The notes beneath the pieces were generated by a model. That model worked only from the letters and a program-made list of their open reading frames with translations, did no database searches and was not told where the DNA came from. Position numbers and translations under genes: made by a program. Shown here one piece after another: positions 50,971 to 59,567 of a stretch of DNA of 64,000 nt (position 1 is its first letter; each line of letters opens with the position of its first letter). The DNA lies in assembly GCA_027574665.1 (NCBI GenBank), contig CM050658.1, positions 25,813,098 to 25,877,097 of the forward strand, given 5' to 3'. This stretch comes from Rhynochetos jubatus. Its lineage: Eukaryota; Chordata; Aves; Eurypygiformes; Rhynochetidae.

Positions 50971-51779
50971 GGGGTTTTTTTGGTTATTGTTGAACAATTA
51001 TCGGGATGGGTTGAAGCTTTCCCCACTCAAAAAAAAAAAAAAAAAAAGCCTCAGAGGTGGTTGTTAAAGCTCTTTTGAAGGAAATTACTCATAGATACGG
51101 AGTTCCTGAAATCATGGATTCCGACAGGGGAGCGCGTTTTACTGCAGCTGTTGTAATTCAGGTCTCTCACTCCTCAGGCATCTGAGCACAGCTACATACA
51201 CCCTGTCACCCAGAGTCGTCAGGTCAGGCCGAGAGGATGAAGAGAACAATTAAGGAAAACTTAGCGAGGGATTGTAAACAAACAGGGTTAAAATGGCCAG
51301 AGGCATTAAACTTAGTATGATGGGATATTAGGAATACGCCTAGACAACCAGTAGGAGTTTCGCCTGCAGAAGTATTACTGGGGGGATTATAGCTGTTCCA
51401 GGAACTTAGGTACCAGCTCAGGCGAGCCTGTTGGATGGGGATGAACAGGGAACCCATTACGTGCTGTATTTACAGCATTCTTTTTCACACTTGAGAAACC
51501 ATGCTTATTGGGATCAGGGAGCGACACCTGAAATGCAGGTACATGATATACAACCTGGCGATAAAGTTTATGTAGAAATTTGAAAAGAAGGAACAGATTT
51601 GAACTGAAACGGGAGAGACCTTCTCCGGTGTAACTAACCTCTTTTTATGGTGTGAAGGTGCAGGGGAAAGAAACCTGGATCCATCCTTAAGCACAGTAGT
51701 CGTACATGTCAAACCTTCCGTGAAATTAGGGGTTTTCAGATTCAATCTCTTAAGAATGTTGTAGTTACTAAAAATACCA
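50971..51779 (+). mobile_element. Gammaretrovirus-like pol remnant (integrase), unit 1
   Basis: Frames broken by stops and shifts still read as retroviral integrase. First comes a stretch with LSGWVEAFPT (50,990-51,027), then the core around ITHRYGVPEIMDSDRG (51,087-51,134, with the second acidic residue of the DDE triad), then a C-terminal-type PGDKVYVEI segment near 51,560. A run of 19 A at 51,029-51,047 interrupts the core and shifts the frame. In-frame stops follow in the C-terminal part. It is a dead copy. Confidence 0.85.
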
Positions 51780-52184
51780 AAATGGAGTGGAATTACTCCT
51801 TTGATCCTTCAGTGGCTGTTGAATTTTGTGTTACTGTTAGAGTCTCAGCTAGCTGGAGAAAATGTGGTGTATGGTCAAAACTAAGGCCTTGGGATCCCTG
51901 TTCTTGTCCTGCACATCTCAGGGAGCTGCTGACTGGGAGAGGAACAGGGTGTTTGAACCAGCATCTGTGGTGTTTTGGTAACAGACCAGCTGGAGACTGG
52001 TGTTGCTTTAAGTTATGTTTATCCAGTTCAGTCTTTCCAGTTATTTAACACTTGGTGGGGATTTTCGGAAACCTTTTCACGGTTAACTTCTTGGTTCCCT
52101 GATCTGCCCACATGGTTAAAGAAAGGGATTGCAATAGCTGTTGCAGTGGTTTTACTGCTGGCATGTGGAATAGTGGTGTTCTAA
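51780..52184 (+). mobile_element. Retroviral env remnant, transmembrane end, unit 1
   Basis: After the pol remnant come short open frames. The last (51,975-52,184) ends with a membrane-proximal stretch (SWFPDLPTWLKKG) and about 19 hydrophobic residues (52,125-52,181) followed directly by a stop. This fits the membrane anchor of a gammaretroviral Env with little or no cytoplasmic tail. The surface subunit is almost entirely missing and the remaining frames are interrupted, so no functional Env is encoded. Confidence 0.7.
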
Positions 52185-52279
52185 CGTTGTATTACTTGTT
52201 TTCCTCGCTTATTGACTAAGATTTAAGGTGCCACCTGCAATTGTAATAAATGTTAATTGCAGGTATGCAAACAAAAACC

Positions 52280-52900
52280 AAAGGAGGGAATTGTAAAGGA
52301 ATCTTTCAGTGTCTCCAGTGCAGGTTTAGATGTGAGGTTTGGGGTCATGTAAAAGTGCAGAAATGCTGCTCAGCAGGCCCAGAATGTTTGTTCTCAACCT
52401 GCTGCTGGCACAGACCCACCCAAGGCTGGTTTCAAACCCCATCAAGCTAATCATGCAGAGACAGTTTCAACAAAGAGTGGTTAATTAATTAAGCACAGGT
52501 GCTTTGCTAGACAAAAGGTAAACCCTAACTAGTACATCTGGAGGTCAGTCTCAGAATGGTGCAAGGCAGAAATGGCAGAAGAGCGATTCCGGAGACAGCG
52601 ACCCGAAGAGACCCTGAAACTGAACCAAGGATTGGAACCAGAAGAGGAGAATGCAGCTGAGAGAGGGGATTGGGATGGTCTTTGATAAACGATGAACTTT
52701 GGGGACTGAAGGGCCGAGTGGAAATAGACCGAGACTTTGGACCTTCTGTAATGGTCTAAAACCTGTGCGAGGTCTTGGGCCATTTGCCACTCGCTGAGGT
52801 GGTGGCCCAGCGCCAAGTTGTGATTCAATAAAAGGCATACCTAGAGCCACCCGCTTGGTCTGGGGAAAAATCTGGGAAAACCGGTCCTCCCGTGGACGGC
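52280..52900 (+). mobile_element. 3' LTR of the provirus with polypurine tract, unit 1
   Basis: A polypurine tract AAAGGAGGGAA (52,280-52,290) precedes the LTR start TGTAAAGGAATC at 52,292. The body carries an AATAAA poly(A) signal at 52,827-52,832. The 3' end is uncertain: GGACGGCA at about 52,900 is the best CA end, but neither a target-site duplication nor a primer-binding site follows. At that point the sequence turns into the GC-rich minus-strand leader described below. Confidence 0.8.
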
Positions 52901-53560
52901 ACGAGCGGAGTGACCAGCCTCCAGGTCTCCAGCCTCAGCCTCACCCCCCGGCCCGGCTCTCCCCCCTCGGGTGCCCCGAAGAGCCTTCCCTCGGTCTCCT
53001 CCCCAGAGGATGCTTTCCCTCCTCCCTCTCCGGCCCTCCCGGCCCCCCTGGCCGGCCACTCGCCTGTCTCCCCGCAGTGCCGCGCACCCAGCACCGCCCA
53101 GGGCCGGCAGCCGTCCAAGGGGAGCCGGTCGCCCCAATCCCGGGGAGGCGCCCCGTCAGCCCCGTCCGCCGCCCGCCGTCCCGGGCAGGTGGAAGGATCC
53201 CGGAGGAGCCCCCTAGCAATGTAGGGAAAATCCCAGCGCCAGGAGCCGGTGTGCACCAAGGAGACAGGGCAGTCCTGGGAAACTTTATTGGAATAACGGG
53301 AGAGTGCCCGGGGTACATCCCTGGGGTCCCTGCAGCCAGCCCGGCAGCGTGCGGCTCCCGGCCGGCTGAATGGCGGCTGGGCCTTCTCTCCTTCCTCTCT
53401 CCCTCCGCCCGCGAGCGCACAGCGCGAAGCGCCGCGATTGGGCGGGCGGGCAGGGGGCGGGCCCGGAGCCGCGGTGCTTGGCCCGCCGATTGGGCGGGCG
53501 AGCAGGGGGCGGGTTGGGAGCGGCGGGGCCCGGGCCTCCGATTGGCTGAGCCGGCAGCGG
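52901..53560 (-). mobile_element. Minus-strand LTR with R-U5, primer-binding site and leader, unit 1
   Basis: Read on the minus strand: three CCAAT boxes (plus-strand ATTGG at 53,541, 53,489 and 53,437) with GC boxes, an AATAAA poly(A) signal (53,289-53,284), an LTR end CCCTACA at 53,220, and a proline-tRNA-type primer-binding site at 53,214-53,197 that differs from the gammaretroviral consensus at two of 18 positions. A GC-rich leader runs to about 52,905. R-U5 and leader resemble those at 54,550-54,850 on the plus strand. The U3 start on the right is not defined and merges with a CpG island. No gag follows. Confidence 0.7.
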
Positions 53561-54420
53561 GCGGAGCCCGCGCCCGGCGCGGCGGCCGAACCGAGCGCGC
53601 CCGGTCGGGGGTGGCGGCGGCGGGCAGCGCGCGGCAGCGGGCAGAGAGGCGCGTCCCCGGGGTCCCGGAGCTGCCGGCGCCCGGCGGAGCCCCGGCAGCG
53701 GCAGCCAGAGCGGCCGTGCCAGCAGGTGACCGCCCGGCCGGGCGGGGGGAGGCCGCGGGGTGTGCGCGGGGCTGCGGCCGGAGGTGGGGGCGCCGGGCTG
53801 GTTGCGTGCGGGCCGGGCGGGGGGGGTTCGCTGGCCGCTCCGGGATGCACCGCGCTGCCGGGCTGTGGCGGGGCTGTGGCGGTGTGCGCACGGGGTGGCC
53901 TCGGGCGGTGTGCTGCGCCCTCGGGCTGCCCGGCTTGGGGCTGGGAAGGGGCCGTGTGCGCGTTCCCGCCCGCTGCCGGCGGGAGCGGCAGCGCGAGCCG
54001 AAGGGGGGAATGGCCGGCGAAGGGGGAGAGCCCGGCGGCTCAGGCAGGAATAGCCGGGATCGCTGGGAAACGGGAAAGCCAGGCTGGCGCGGCCGAGCGC
54101 GGCAGGTGCCGGGAGCGGCCGCGGCGCAGCTCGCGCAGTCGCCCCGCTGCGGGGGCTCCGGCTGGCGCAGGGACAGAGTCTGGCGCGGCGATGCTGCTCG
54201 GGGCAGCCGCAGCGCTTGGAGCAAACGCTGCGGCCTGGCTTCTGCTGGAGCTGCTGCGGGACGAGGCTGGAAATGCGCTGCCCGCTCTGGGCTTGGCTTG
54301 GCTGCTTGGTGGGCGGATTGCTGCGGAGACCGCGTTCGTGTCCGTCTCTCTGGCCAGGGGGACCTGGGGACGTGCAGGGCTTCACACGAGGCTTTGGCAG
54401 CAAATCCACAATTCCTGATC
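53300..54420. promoter_or_regulatory. CpG-island core between divergent LTR leaders, unit 1
   Basis: Very GC- and CpG-rich sequence with SP1-type GC boxes (GGGGCGGG) and three CCAAT boxes spaced exactly 52 bp apart in an imperfect tandem repeat (53,430-53,560). A plus-strand donor-like CAG|GTGACC lies near 53,724. It has the make-up of a TATA-less promoter and could fire in both directions. Very long open frames cover it on both strands (up to 545 codons), but they overlap one another and reflect lack of AT-rich stops. No protein domain is visible. Confidence 0.6.
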
Positions 54421-54652
54421 CCCAGTCGACACTGGCAGGAACACCACTTTTGTGTCTTTACAAAAGAACCTGAGCCCACGCAGTCAAAGTAGGATAAAAG
54501 GGGGCTGCGCCCCCCTGTAGATGGAGAGACCCCACAGGAATGTGTCCCGTGGACTCTCCCTTTATTCAAGTAAAGTTTTATTCTTATTTTTCACAGGCCT
54601 CCTCTGTCTCCTTTGTGAACACTGTCTCCTGGTCGCGCCATTTTCCATACCA
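54421..54652 (+). mobile_element. Plus-strand LTR 3' half (U3 end-R-U5), unit 1
   Basis: A TATA-like ATAAAAG at 54,494-54,500 is followed by an R region with an AGTAAAG poly(A)-like signal near 54,569. U5 ends CCATACCA at 54,652, just before a primer-binding site. R-U5 resembles the minus-strand element at 53,220-53,300 (shared TAAAGTTT, CTGTCTCCTT, TTTTCC). The U3 start is not identifiable. Confidence 0.7.
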
Positions 54653-54653
54653 A

Positions 54654-54671
54654 TGGGGGCTCGTCCAGGAT
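54654..54671 (+). other. Retroviral primer-binding site, tRNA-Pro type, unit 1
   Basis: TGGGGGCTCGTCCAGGAT matches the proline-tRNA primer-binding site of gammaretroviruses at 17 of 18 positions. It lies one base after the LTR end. Confidence 0.9.
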
Positions 54672-54856
54672 CCTTCCACCTTCCAGGGACGGTGGGCGAT
54701 GGACGGGACTGATGGCGCGTCTCGCCGATAGTTGGCTGATCCCCTTCGAGGTCCGCTGGCCCTGGACGACTGATTGGGTACCTGAGACTGTTTGGAGACA
54801 GACGAGTAGCGGGCCAGGGGAGTCCGTGAGGGGTGACCAGAGGGAGAAGGGTAAGT
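54672..54856 (+). mobile_element. Retroviral leader with major splice donor, unit 1
   Basis: The leader (ATGGACGGGACTGATGG..., GGAGACAGACGAGTAGCGGG) parallels the minus-strand leader at 52,905-53,196 and ends at a strong donor, AAGG|GTAAGTAAG, with GT at 54,851. No gag reading frame follows. Confidence 0.7.
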
Positions 54857-55728
54857 AAGCAGGCAGTGGGCCTGGGAATACTGGTTTTGGCAACAGGCAG
54901 TGGGCCTGGAAACACAGGTTCCGAGAAACGCTCTCAGCTCTTGTTTCGATTTGGGAACCCCGCCAGCCCCCAAAAGTTTAGGAGGTGCATTGCCATTGCT
55001 GTGGAACCCTCCTGGTCACTTGCTGCTGGCAGGATGTCACTTACGTGCTGCAGCAAGGTGATGCTTCCAGGCGTCTTTTGCCAGGCTTCTAATCCTTTGG
55101 CTCATCGATTTCCAGAGACTGCGGGGCTGTTCTTAAACCCTTGCGCTGACACGGCCCAGCCCGGCCCTCAGCATCATCATGTCCAGTCTGTGCTTTTTCA
55201 GGGTGATGAGCAAACTTCAACCAAACCCATCATGGATCAGCCCTGTGGACAGGCACTTCTGTACAGCCAGGGGTTGTGTTTTTCATGTTCTGGGGGAAAA
55301 GGCGAATATACGAAGTTACTCCTTCAGCGTGGGTGGACTCGTGCTGCATCCGTGTGCTGGCTTCACCTTATCTGTGCAGAGAACAGAGTCACGAAATGGG
55401 CTGGGAGTAAGGCTTCTGCTTCCATGAACCCCTTTTGCTACATCGGGGCTGTAGGAAGCAGGTTCTTCCTCGTACACTGTCCTGCTCTTCCTAACTTGTG
55501 CCTTTCCCTGCCCCTTGGTTTGTTTTCCGTCCTCTTCTTTCTGTGAACAGCCAGAGAGAAACACCTGCAGCTGGGCAAAGTGGGTCTGAATCCACAGGGT
55601 TGATCTACAAGCACGTGTGCGGCCACATTGCTGTGTGGTACAGCCTGTGCCGTTCTGTCCCTGCGGAACCTGTGGGGAAGGTCACTCCCTGGAATCCCGC
55701 CCCTCTTCTGCCAAGGCAAAAGGGGTTT
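54857..55728. other. Unassigned sequence after the LTR leader, unit 1
   Basis: A plus-strand frame beginning in the leader (54,833) stays open for 237 codons to 55,546. It is Cys- and Ser-rich with a hydrophobic end, and I recognise no domain. Viral gag is not evident. Its start overlaps the splice donor. It may be an ERV-derived 5' region or host sequence. Confidence 0.35.
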
Positions 55729-55910
55729 AAGCGTTCCGTGCTTTCCCCTCCGTGAATTGCTCCCTGCCTTGACCTAAACCCTCCCATTCTGTCTGTCTGT
55801 GGCCTCTCTTGTTGCTGAGGGCCGGCCCCCCCCCCCCCCCCATTCAGGGTGCTGCAGCTGTGCTCGGTCAGTGCACACATCCTCACCTGCACTTCCCGGT
55901 GGGAAGGGGC
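55729..55910 (+). repeat. Older internal duplicate block, uninterrupted partner
   Basis: Partner of 50,774-50,935 and 59,371-59,532, with a longer C-run (55,826-55,841) and a small insertion near 55,876. Here the sequence runs on past GGAAGGGGC into ACATGGCTGTGCTTCC without an LTR, giving the pre-insertion continuation. Confidence 0.88.
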
Positions 55911-57791
55911 ACATGGCTGTGCTTCCTCTGCTCCTGACAGCTGTAAGGGGAGCGGGAACAGGCTGATCCGGGCCCTGGTCTCCTCCGGGTGGAAGAGCGT
56001 GGACATGCCGGAGAGGGGAACTGGTGCTCATCAGCCAGCCAGCAGCAGCGTTTTCCCGGAGGCAAAGAAGGAATTCTTTGCGTAGTGATCCCCAACAACC
56101 TGCCGAGTTAAAAACATTCTCTCTCGCTCTTGCAGTAACGCCAGCTCCAGAGCTGCTTGCCTGCGCGGGCACGACGTACCCTACCCCTGCGCACGAGGAG
56201 CCCAGCGCAGCCCGCAGCAGGACTGACCCAGCCCCGGGGCACGGCCAGAGGAACCAGGAGGGCTCATTGCCCTGTCCTTCCCGGGCGGCTGTAAGTGTAC
56301 GGGGTAAAACTCCCTGACCTTCCTTGGGGACGCGAATACACGGGATTGAATGGAATCGCTGTGTCCTCTGACGTTTGTTGTAAAGCCTGGGACACGGCCC
56401 GACCGATGAGCCGCGTGGGCTCGGATGGAATTGGGGAGGTATTGCCGACCTGTGCTCCAGATGGGAAAAGGGGAGGGCAGGGGTCCGACAGAATTGCTGC
56501 TGTGCCATTGGAGGCCAGTAAGAGGCCAAAGCTGCAGCTCAGCGTGCTGTGCTCGTGGCTCCCGGCAGTGCTGCCCCGGGACCAGCACTTCCACTCGTTC
56601 CACAGTAACCATCCACTGGCGTGTGCCGATTTTGAGCTGAAGGGAATCTCAATTCCGTTGCTTACCCCTCTCTTTCCCGTGGCTTTTAACCTCTTCCGCC
56701 TCCAGAAGTACATCAGATCTTCCCAGAAATAGGGGACGAGGATCTTCCCGCAGACACAAGGCACCGCGCTTCCTCCAGCAGCCGTCGAAAGCCACGTGCA
56801 GAGCACGCTCGCGGGGAATGATGGAGGAGCCGTGGCAGGGGGAGAGAACACAGCACGTTAACAGCATTAAGACTGAGTTTTCAGACATCAGACTGGCAGT
56901 TGATAAGCTAATTACAATCCCAGCAATTAATCTGAGGAGATTTAAAACTGCCATGTTGGCGTTTACTGGGCTGGGAAGGCCCACAGCAACAGAACCCAGA
57001 AATGGCAACATAAACAGGGAGAAAGGAGTAAAGAGTAAAAGAGCTTCCTCTGCAGTCACAGGGACTGAAATCGTTTCAGTGTCCCGAAAGCTGAGATCCC
57101 TCCGTACCCCTGGGCATGTCGAGCTTCAGCTTGCAGCGGGACACAGAAGCTCACAAAGGCGGCGTCTAACGAGCCTTCAGGTCGGGGCAGCGGGCCTTGT
57201 TCTCTGCAAACGGGAAGGAATCCCGGAGACGTGTGATTTTAGCTCGGCTGATAAGCAGTGCTTGTCCCTGCATCTGACTGGGAAGGAAACAAACAGGTTG
57301 ATACCGACCTTTGCCCGCGCAGCTGAATTGGTGTCCTGTGCTCAGTTCGATCCTTCCTGCCGGAGCGCATCCCTGACGGGAAGGTCGCGTGGGTCCGCTG
57401 AAGACGTTCCTGTCCGCAGGGAGATGTTCTCTTGCAGCTCCACGTCCGCGGCGTTTCCTTGGGGACTGCGTGCCTGGACACACAGCTCCAGGCTCCCTTC
57501 AGTGTCCGGGCTGTGCCAGGTCTCCTGTCCTGCCGTTCCTCAGCTCTGGAGCTCTCTTCCAGCCGGTGCGCGCAAGGGAATGGGACACTGTCTCTGGGAA
57601 CACGCTGGGCCAGGCCTGGGGTGATGAGCGGTGGGGCACAGGCCGGCCCTGGAGACCTCCGGCCGGAAACATCTGCCCCGGGCCCAGCTGCCGAGACGGG
57701 GAGTCCCGAGAGCCTTCTGCTGGAATTTCGGGCCGGCACGTGCCCCAGCTGCTGGCCCGGCCCGGGTTTCGGCAGCTCCTGCGGCCTGGCT
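55911..57791. other. Unassigned unit sequence, 3' side of the TOPORS-like gene
   Basis: Lies downstream of the stop of the complete minus-strand gene and may include its 3' UTR, although no clear AATAAA or ATTAAA on the minus strand was found. A locally AT-rich patch (about 56,840-57,020) stands out in GC-rich DNA. A 268-codon plus-strand frame (56,818-57,624) and several overlapping minus-strand frames show no domain and are not called as genes. Confidence 0.4.
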
Positions 57792-58814
57792 CTAGCGGGG
57801 CCGGCGGCGGCGTGGTCTTTTGTGGGGCTGGGAAGAGTCCAGGGAGCTGCCGGCCCTCCTCCGGTGGGCCCGCCGTGGCCTGGCAGGTGAGCGGTGCCTG
57901 CCACGGGCGGGAGCGGAGGGACCCGCGTCCTCCTGCTGCTCTTCCTGCTCCCCGTGGGTGGGAGCGGGGGCGCTGGGGGGGCTGCTGGCACCCCCATGGA
58001 GAGCAGCGCTGGAGGTGCTGGGGTGCTCCTCTTCCTCAGCTGCAGCGGGGCTGACGGAGGGGGCTGGGCCAGGGGCGGGAGACCCTCCTCGGGAGGCAGC
58101 AGGATGGGGGGCAGCCGCGGGGCTGCCCTCTGGCTCCGCGGCACCAAGGCCGTCCTCGAGGGCCAGGAGTCGGTGGGCCTCCCTGCCGCAGCGTTGCACG
58201 GCAACGTCGATGAGGCGGCGGGCAAACGTGGCGGCGCCATCGTCCAGGGCCTCGCGCAGCAGGCGCACCAGGACCCCTTCGTCCAGGCCAAAGAGGCCCA
58301 GGACGGACAGGTTGAGGCCCTGCATCACGCCTGCCATCGAGGGCTCCGCAAAGACCTGCCCCAGCTGCTGTTGCAGCCAGGGCAGAAAGGGCTCGAGGAG
58401 GGCTGGGTGATCACTGAACAGGTCAGCCCAGGTGTCGGGCCGGAGGCCGCCCGGAAGAGCCCGGAGCAGCGAGTCCACGGCCAGCGCCTGGGGGGAGACG
58501 GGGCGAGGGGGGCTCTGGGGGGCTGGGGGGCTAGAGGGGGCTGGGGGCCGGGGCGCTTCTCCTGCCTGGCAGGGGCCAGCCGCCGCCGGTGCCGGCCCCG
58601 AGGGGCCGATGACGACCTCCTGGAAGTCGTCGTCCCCCCGCACCGAGTGCAGGATGGATTGCACTCCCCTCTTGCAGAGGGGGCACTCGGGCTTGCTGCG
58701 AGCCCAGCGCAGGATGCAGGCAAAGCAGAAGCGGTGGAGGCACGGCATGACGCAGGCGGCGTTGTCCCAGGTGTCCAGGCACACTGGGCAGCGGCTGCCT
58801 GGCTCCATGTCCAT
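57792..58814 (-). CDS. TOPORS-like RING-finger E3 ligase, complete copy
   Basis: The 340-residue product starts MDMEPGSRCPVCLD. Residues 9-47 form a C3HC4 RING (C9, C12, C25, H27, C30, C33, C44, C47), expected to recruit a ubiquitin-charged E2. The following ILHSVRGDDDFQEVV closely parallels the segment after the RING in TOPORS, which acts as a ubiquitin and SUMO ligase in the nucleus. A Pro/Ala-rich linker (about 68-110) leads to a helical region (about 120-210, DHPALLEPFLPWLQQQLGQV...) resembling the conserved middle part of TOPORS. The C-terminus is acidic and Ser/Pro-rich, then strongly basic (KRPRRRRPR), a likely nuclear localisation signal. At 340 residues it is far shorter than human TOPORS (about 1,045), so it is a TOPORS-like paralogue, not the orthologue. 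The coding region is one exon. The ATG in AGCATGG was chosen over an upstream in-frame GTG. Confidence 0.85.
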   Translation of the reverse strand: MDMEPGSRCPVCLDTWDNAACVMPCLHRFCFACILRWARSKPECPLCKRGVQSILHSVRGDDDFQEVVIGPSGPAPAAAGPCQAGEAPRPPAPSSPPAPQSPPRPVSPQALAVDSLLRALPGGLRPDTWADLFSDHPALLEPFLPWLQQQLGQVFAEPSMAGVMQGLNLSVLGLFGLDEGVLVRLLREALDDGAATFARRLIDVAVQRCGREAHRLLALEDGLGAAEPEGSPAAAPHPAASRGGSPAPGPAPSVSPAAAEEEEHPSTSSAALHGGASSPPSAPAPTHGEQEEQQEDAGPSAPARGRHRSPARPRRAHRRRAGSSLDSSQPHKRPRRRRPR

Positions 58815-58898
58815 GCTGGCCACCCGCTGCGCTGGGCTGGGGGGAGCTGGGCGGGTGAAGCGCGCCCTCTCTTGGGCGCTGCAGCAGGCCGTGTCCCG

Positions 58899-59019
58899 CT
58901 GGAGAAGGGAGAGAGGCCACGGTCACTGGCCGGCCTAGGGAGGGCTGGCCCGAATGGGCAGGGCCCTCCGGAAGGGAGCCTGCCAGCTGCCCGGGGGGAG
59001 GCTCCCCCTCGCAGCTCAC
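58899..59019 (-). other. 5' UTR intron of the complete TOPORS-like gene
   Basis: On the minus strand: donor GCAGAG|GTGAGC at 59,020/59,019 and acceptor CCCTTCTCCAG ending at 58,899. The ATG lies 85 bp downstream. The upstream noncoding exon runs right from 59,020 towards the minisatellite. Its 5' end is unknown. The structure is predicted from splice signals only. Confidence 0.55.
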
Positions 59020-59160
59020 CTCTGCTGCTGGCAGTCAGTCGCCTCTGGGCTGCCTGGAGCTGGCGGGGCCGGGAAAAGTGCTGCCGCTGCTGCGAGCTCG
59101 CCAAGTGTCGCCTCTCAGCTGGGCACTGGAGAACCGAGGGCTCTCTCAGCACTGCAGCCT

Positions 59161-59299
59161 GGCCAACGGCTCGGCTCGAGGGGGGTCAACGGCTCGGCTC
59201 GAGGGGGGGCCAATGGCTCGGCTCGAGGGGGGCCAACGGCTCGGCTCGAGGGGGGGGCCACGGGCTCGGCTTGAGGGGGGGCCAGCGGCTGAGCTGGGT
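59161..59299. repeat. Minisatellite upstream of the TOPORS-like first exon, unit 2
   Basis: Five good copies of the GGCTCGGCTCGAGGGGGG repeat plus a degenerate last one, against four in unit 1. The position immediately upstream of the predicted first exon suggests it belongs to the promoter region. Confidence 0.9.
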
Positions 59300-59370
59300 G
59301 GGCTCAGAGCCGGTGCCGGCAGCCAAGCCCATCAGCAGGGACTCGGGCTCAGCGGAGCCATGGCTCAGGG

Positions 59371-59532
59371 AAGCGTTCAGTGCTTTCCCCTCCATGAATT
59401 CCTCCCTGCAGTGACCTAAACCCTCCCGTTCTGTCTGTCCGTGGCCTGTCTTGTTGCTGAGGGCCCCCCCTCCCTGTTCAGGGAGCTGCAGCTGTGCTCG
59501 CTCTGCACCTGTACTTCCCGGGGGGAAGGGGC
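59371..59532 (+). repeat. Older internal duplicate block, unit 2 copy
   Basis: Copy of 50,774-50,935. It lies between the minisatellite and the LTR stub and is diverged from 55,729-55,910. Confidence 0.88.
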
Positions 59533-59534
59533 TC

Positions 59535-59567
59535 TGCAAAGGAATCTTTCAGTGTCTCCAGTGCAGG
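59535..59567 (+). mobile_element. 33-bp 5' LTR stub of the provirus, unit 2
   Basis: Same stub as at 50,938, fused directly to integrase sequence. It shows that the internal deletion predates the tandem duplication. Confidence 0.85.

Larger units (their letters stand above)
49907..58466. repeat. Tandem segmental duplication, unit 1 (about 8.56 kb)
   Basis: From 49,907 the sequence matches 58,467 onwards almost base for base. The offset is 8,559 at the RING gene, 8,597 after a 15-bp indel and one extra minisatellite unit, and 8,598 after a one-base poly-A difference. Substitutions I noticed are few (for example near 50,123, 51,335, 51,352 and 53,312). The left junction shares GGAG with the sequence it replaces, a short microhomology. 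The unit is GC-rich, unlike the AT-rich flank. Content in order: TOPORS-like gene (-), variable repeat, provirus fragment (+), divergent LTR leaders around a CpG island, then unassigned sequence up to the next TOPORS-like 3' end. Confidence 0.97.

Noticed and set aside
52825..54569. Very long overlapping open frames (341-545 codons) on both strands of the CpG-rich region, repeated at 61,423-63,167
   Set aside because: Several frames are open at once on both strands, the peptides are Ala/Arg/Gly/Pro-rich without domains, and they run through LTR, primer-binding site and leader sequence. Lack of AT-rich stops explains them, and identity between units reflects recent duplication.
56818..57624. 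Plus-strand 268-codon frame downstream of the TOPORS-like gene
   Set aside because: No domain or recognisable start context, overlapped by several open frames on the other strand, and spans the AT-rich patch and GC-rich DNA alike. Kept only as unassigned sequence.
58325..59414. Alternative-frame openings across the RING gene on both strands, up to 506 codons
   Set aside because: They are shadows of the GC-rich TOPORS-like coding frame and its minisatellite. Only the minus-strand frame at 57,792-58,814 carries the RING zinc ligands and TOPORS-type segments.
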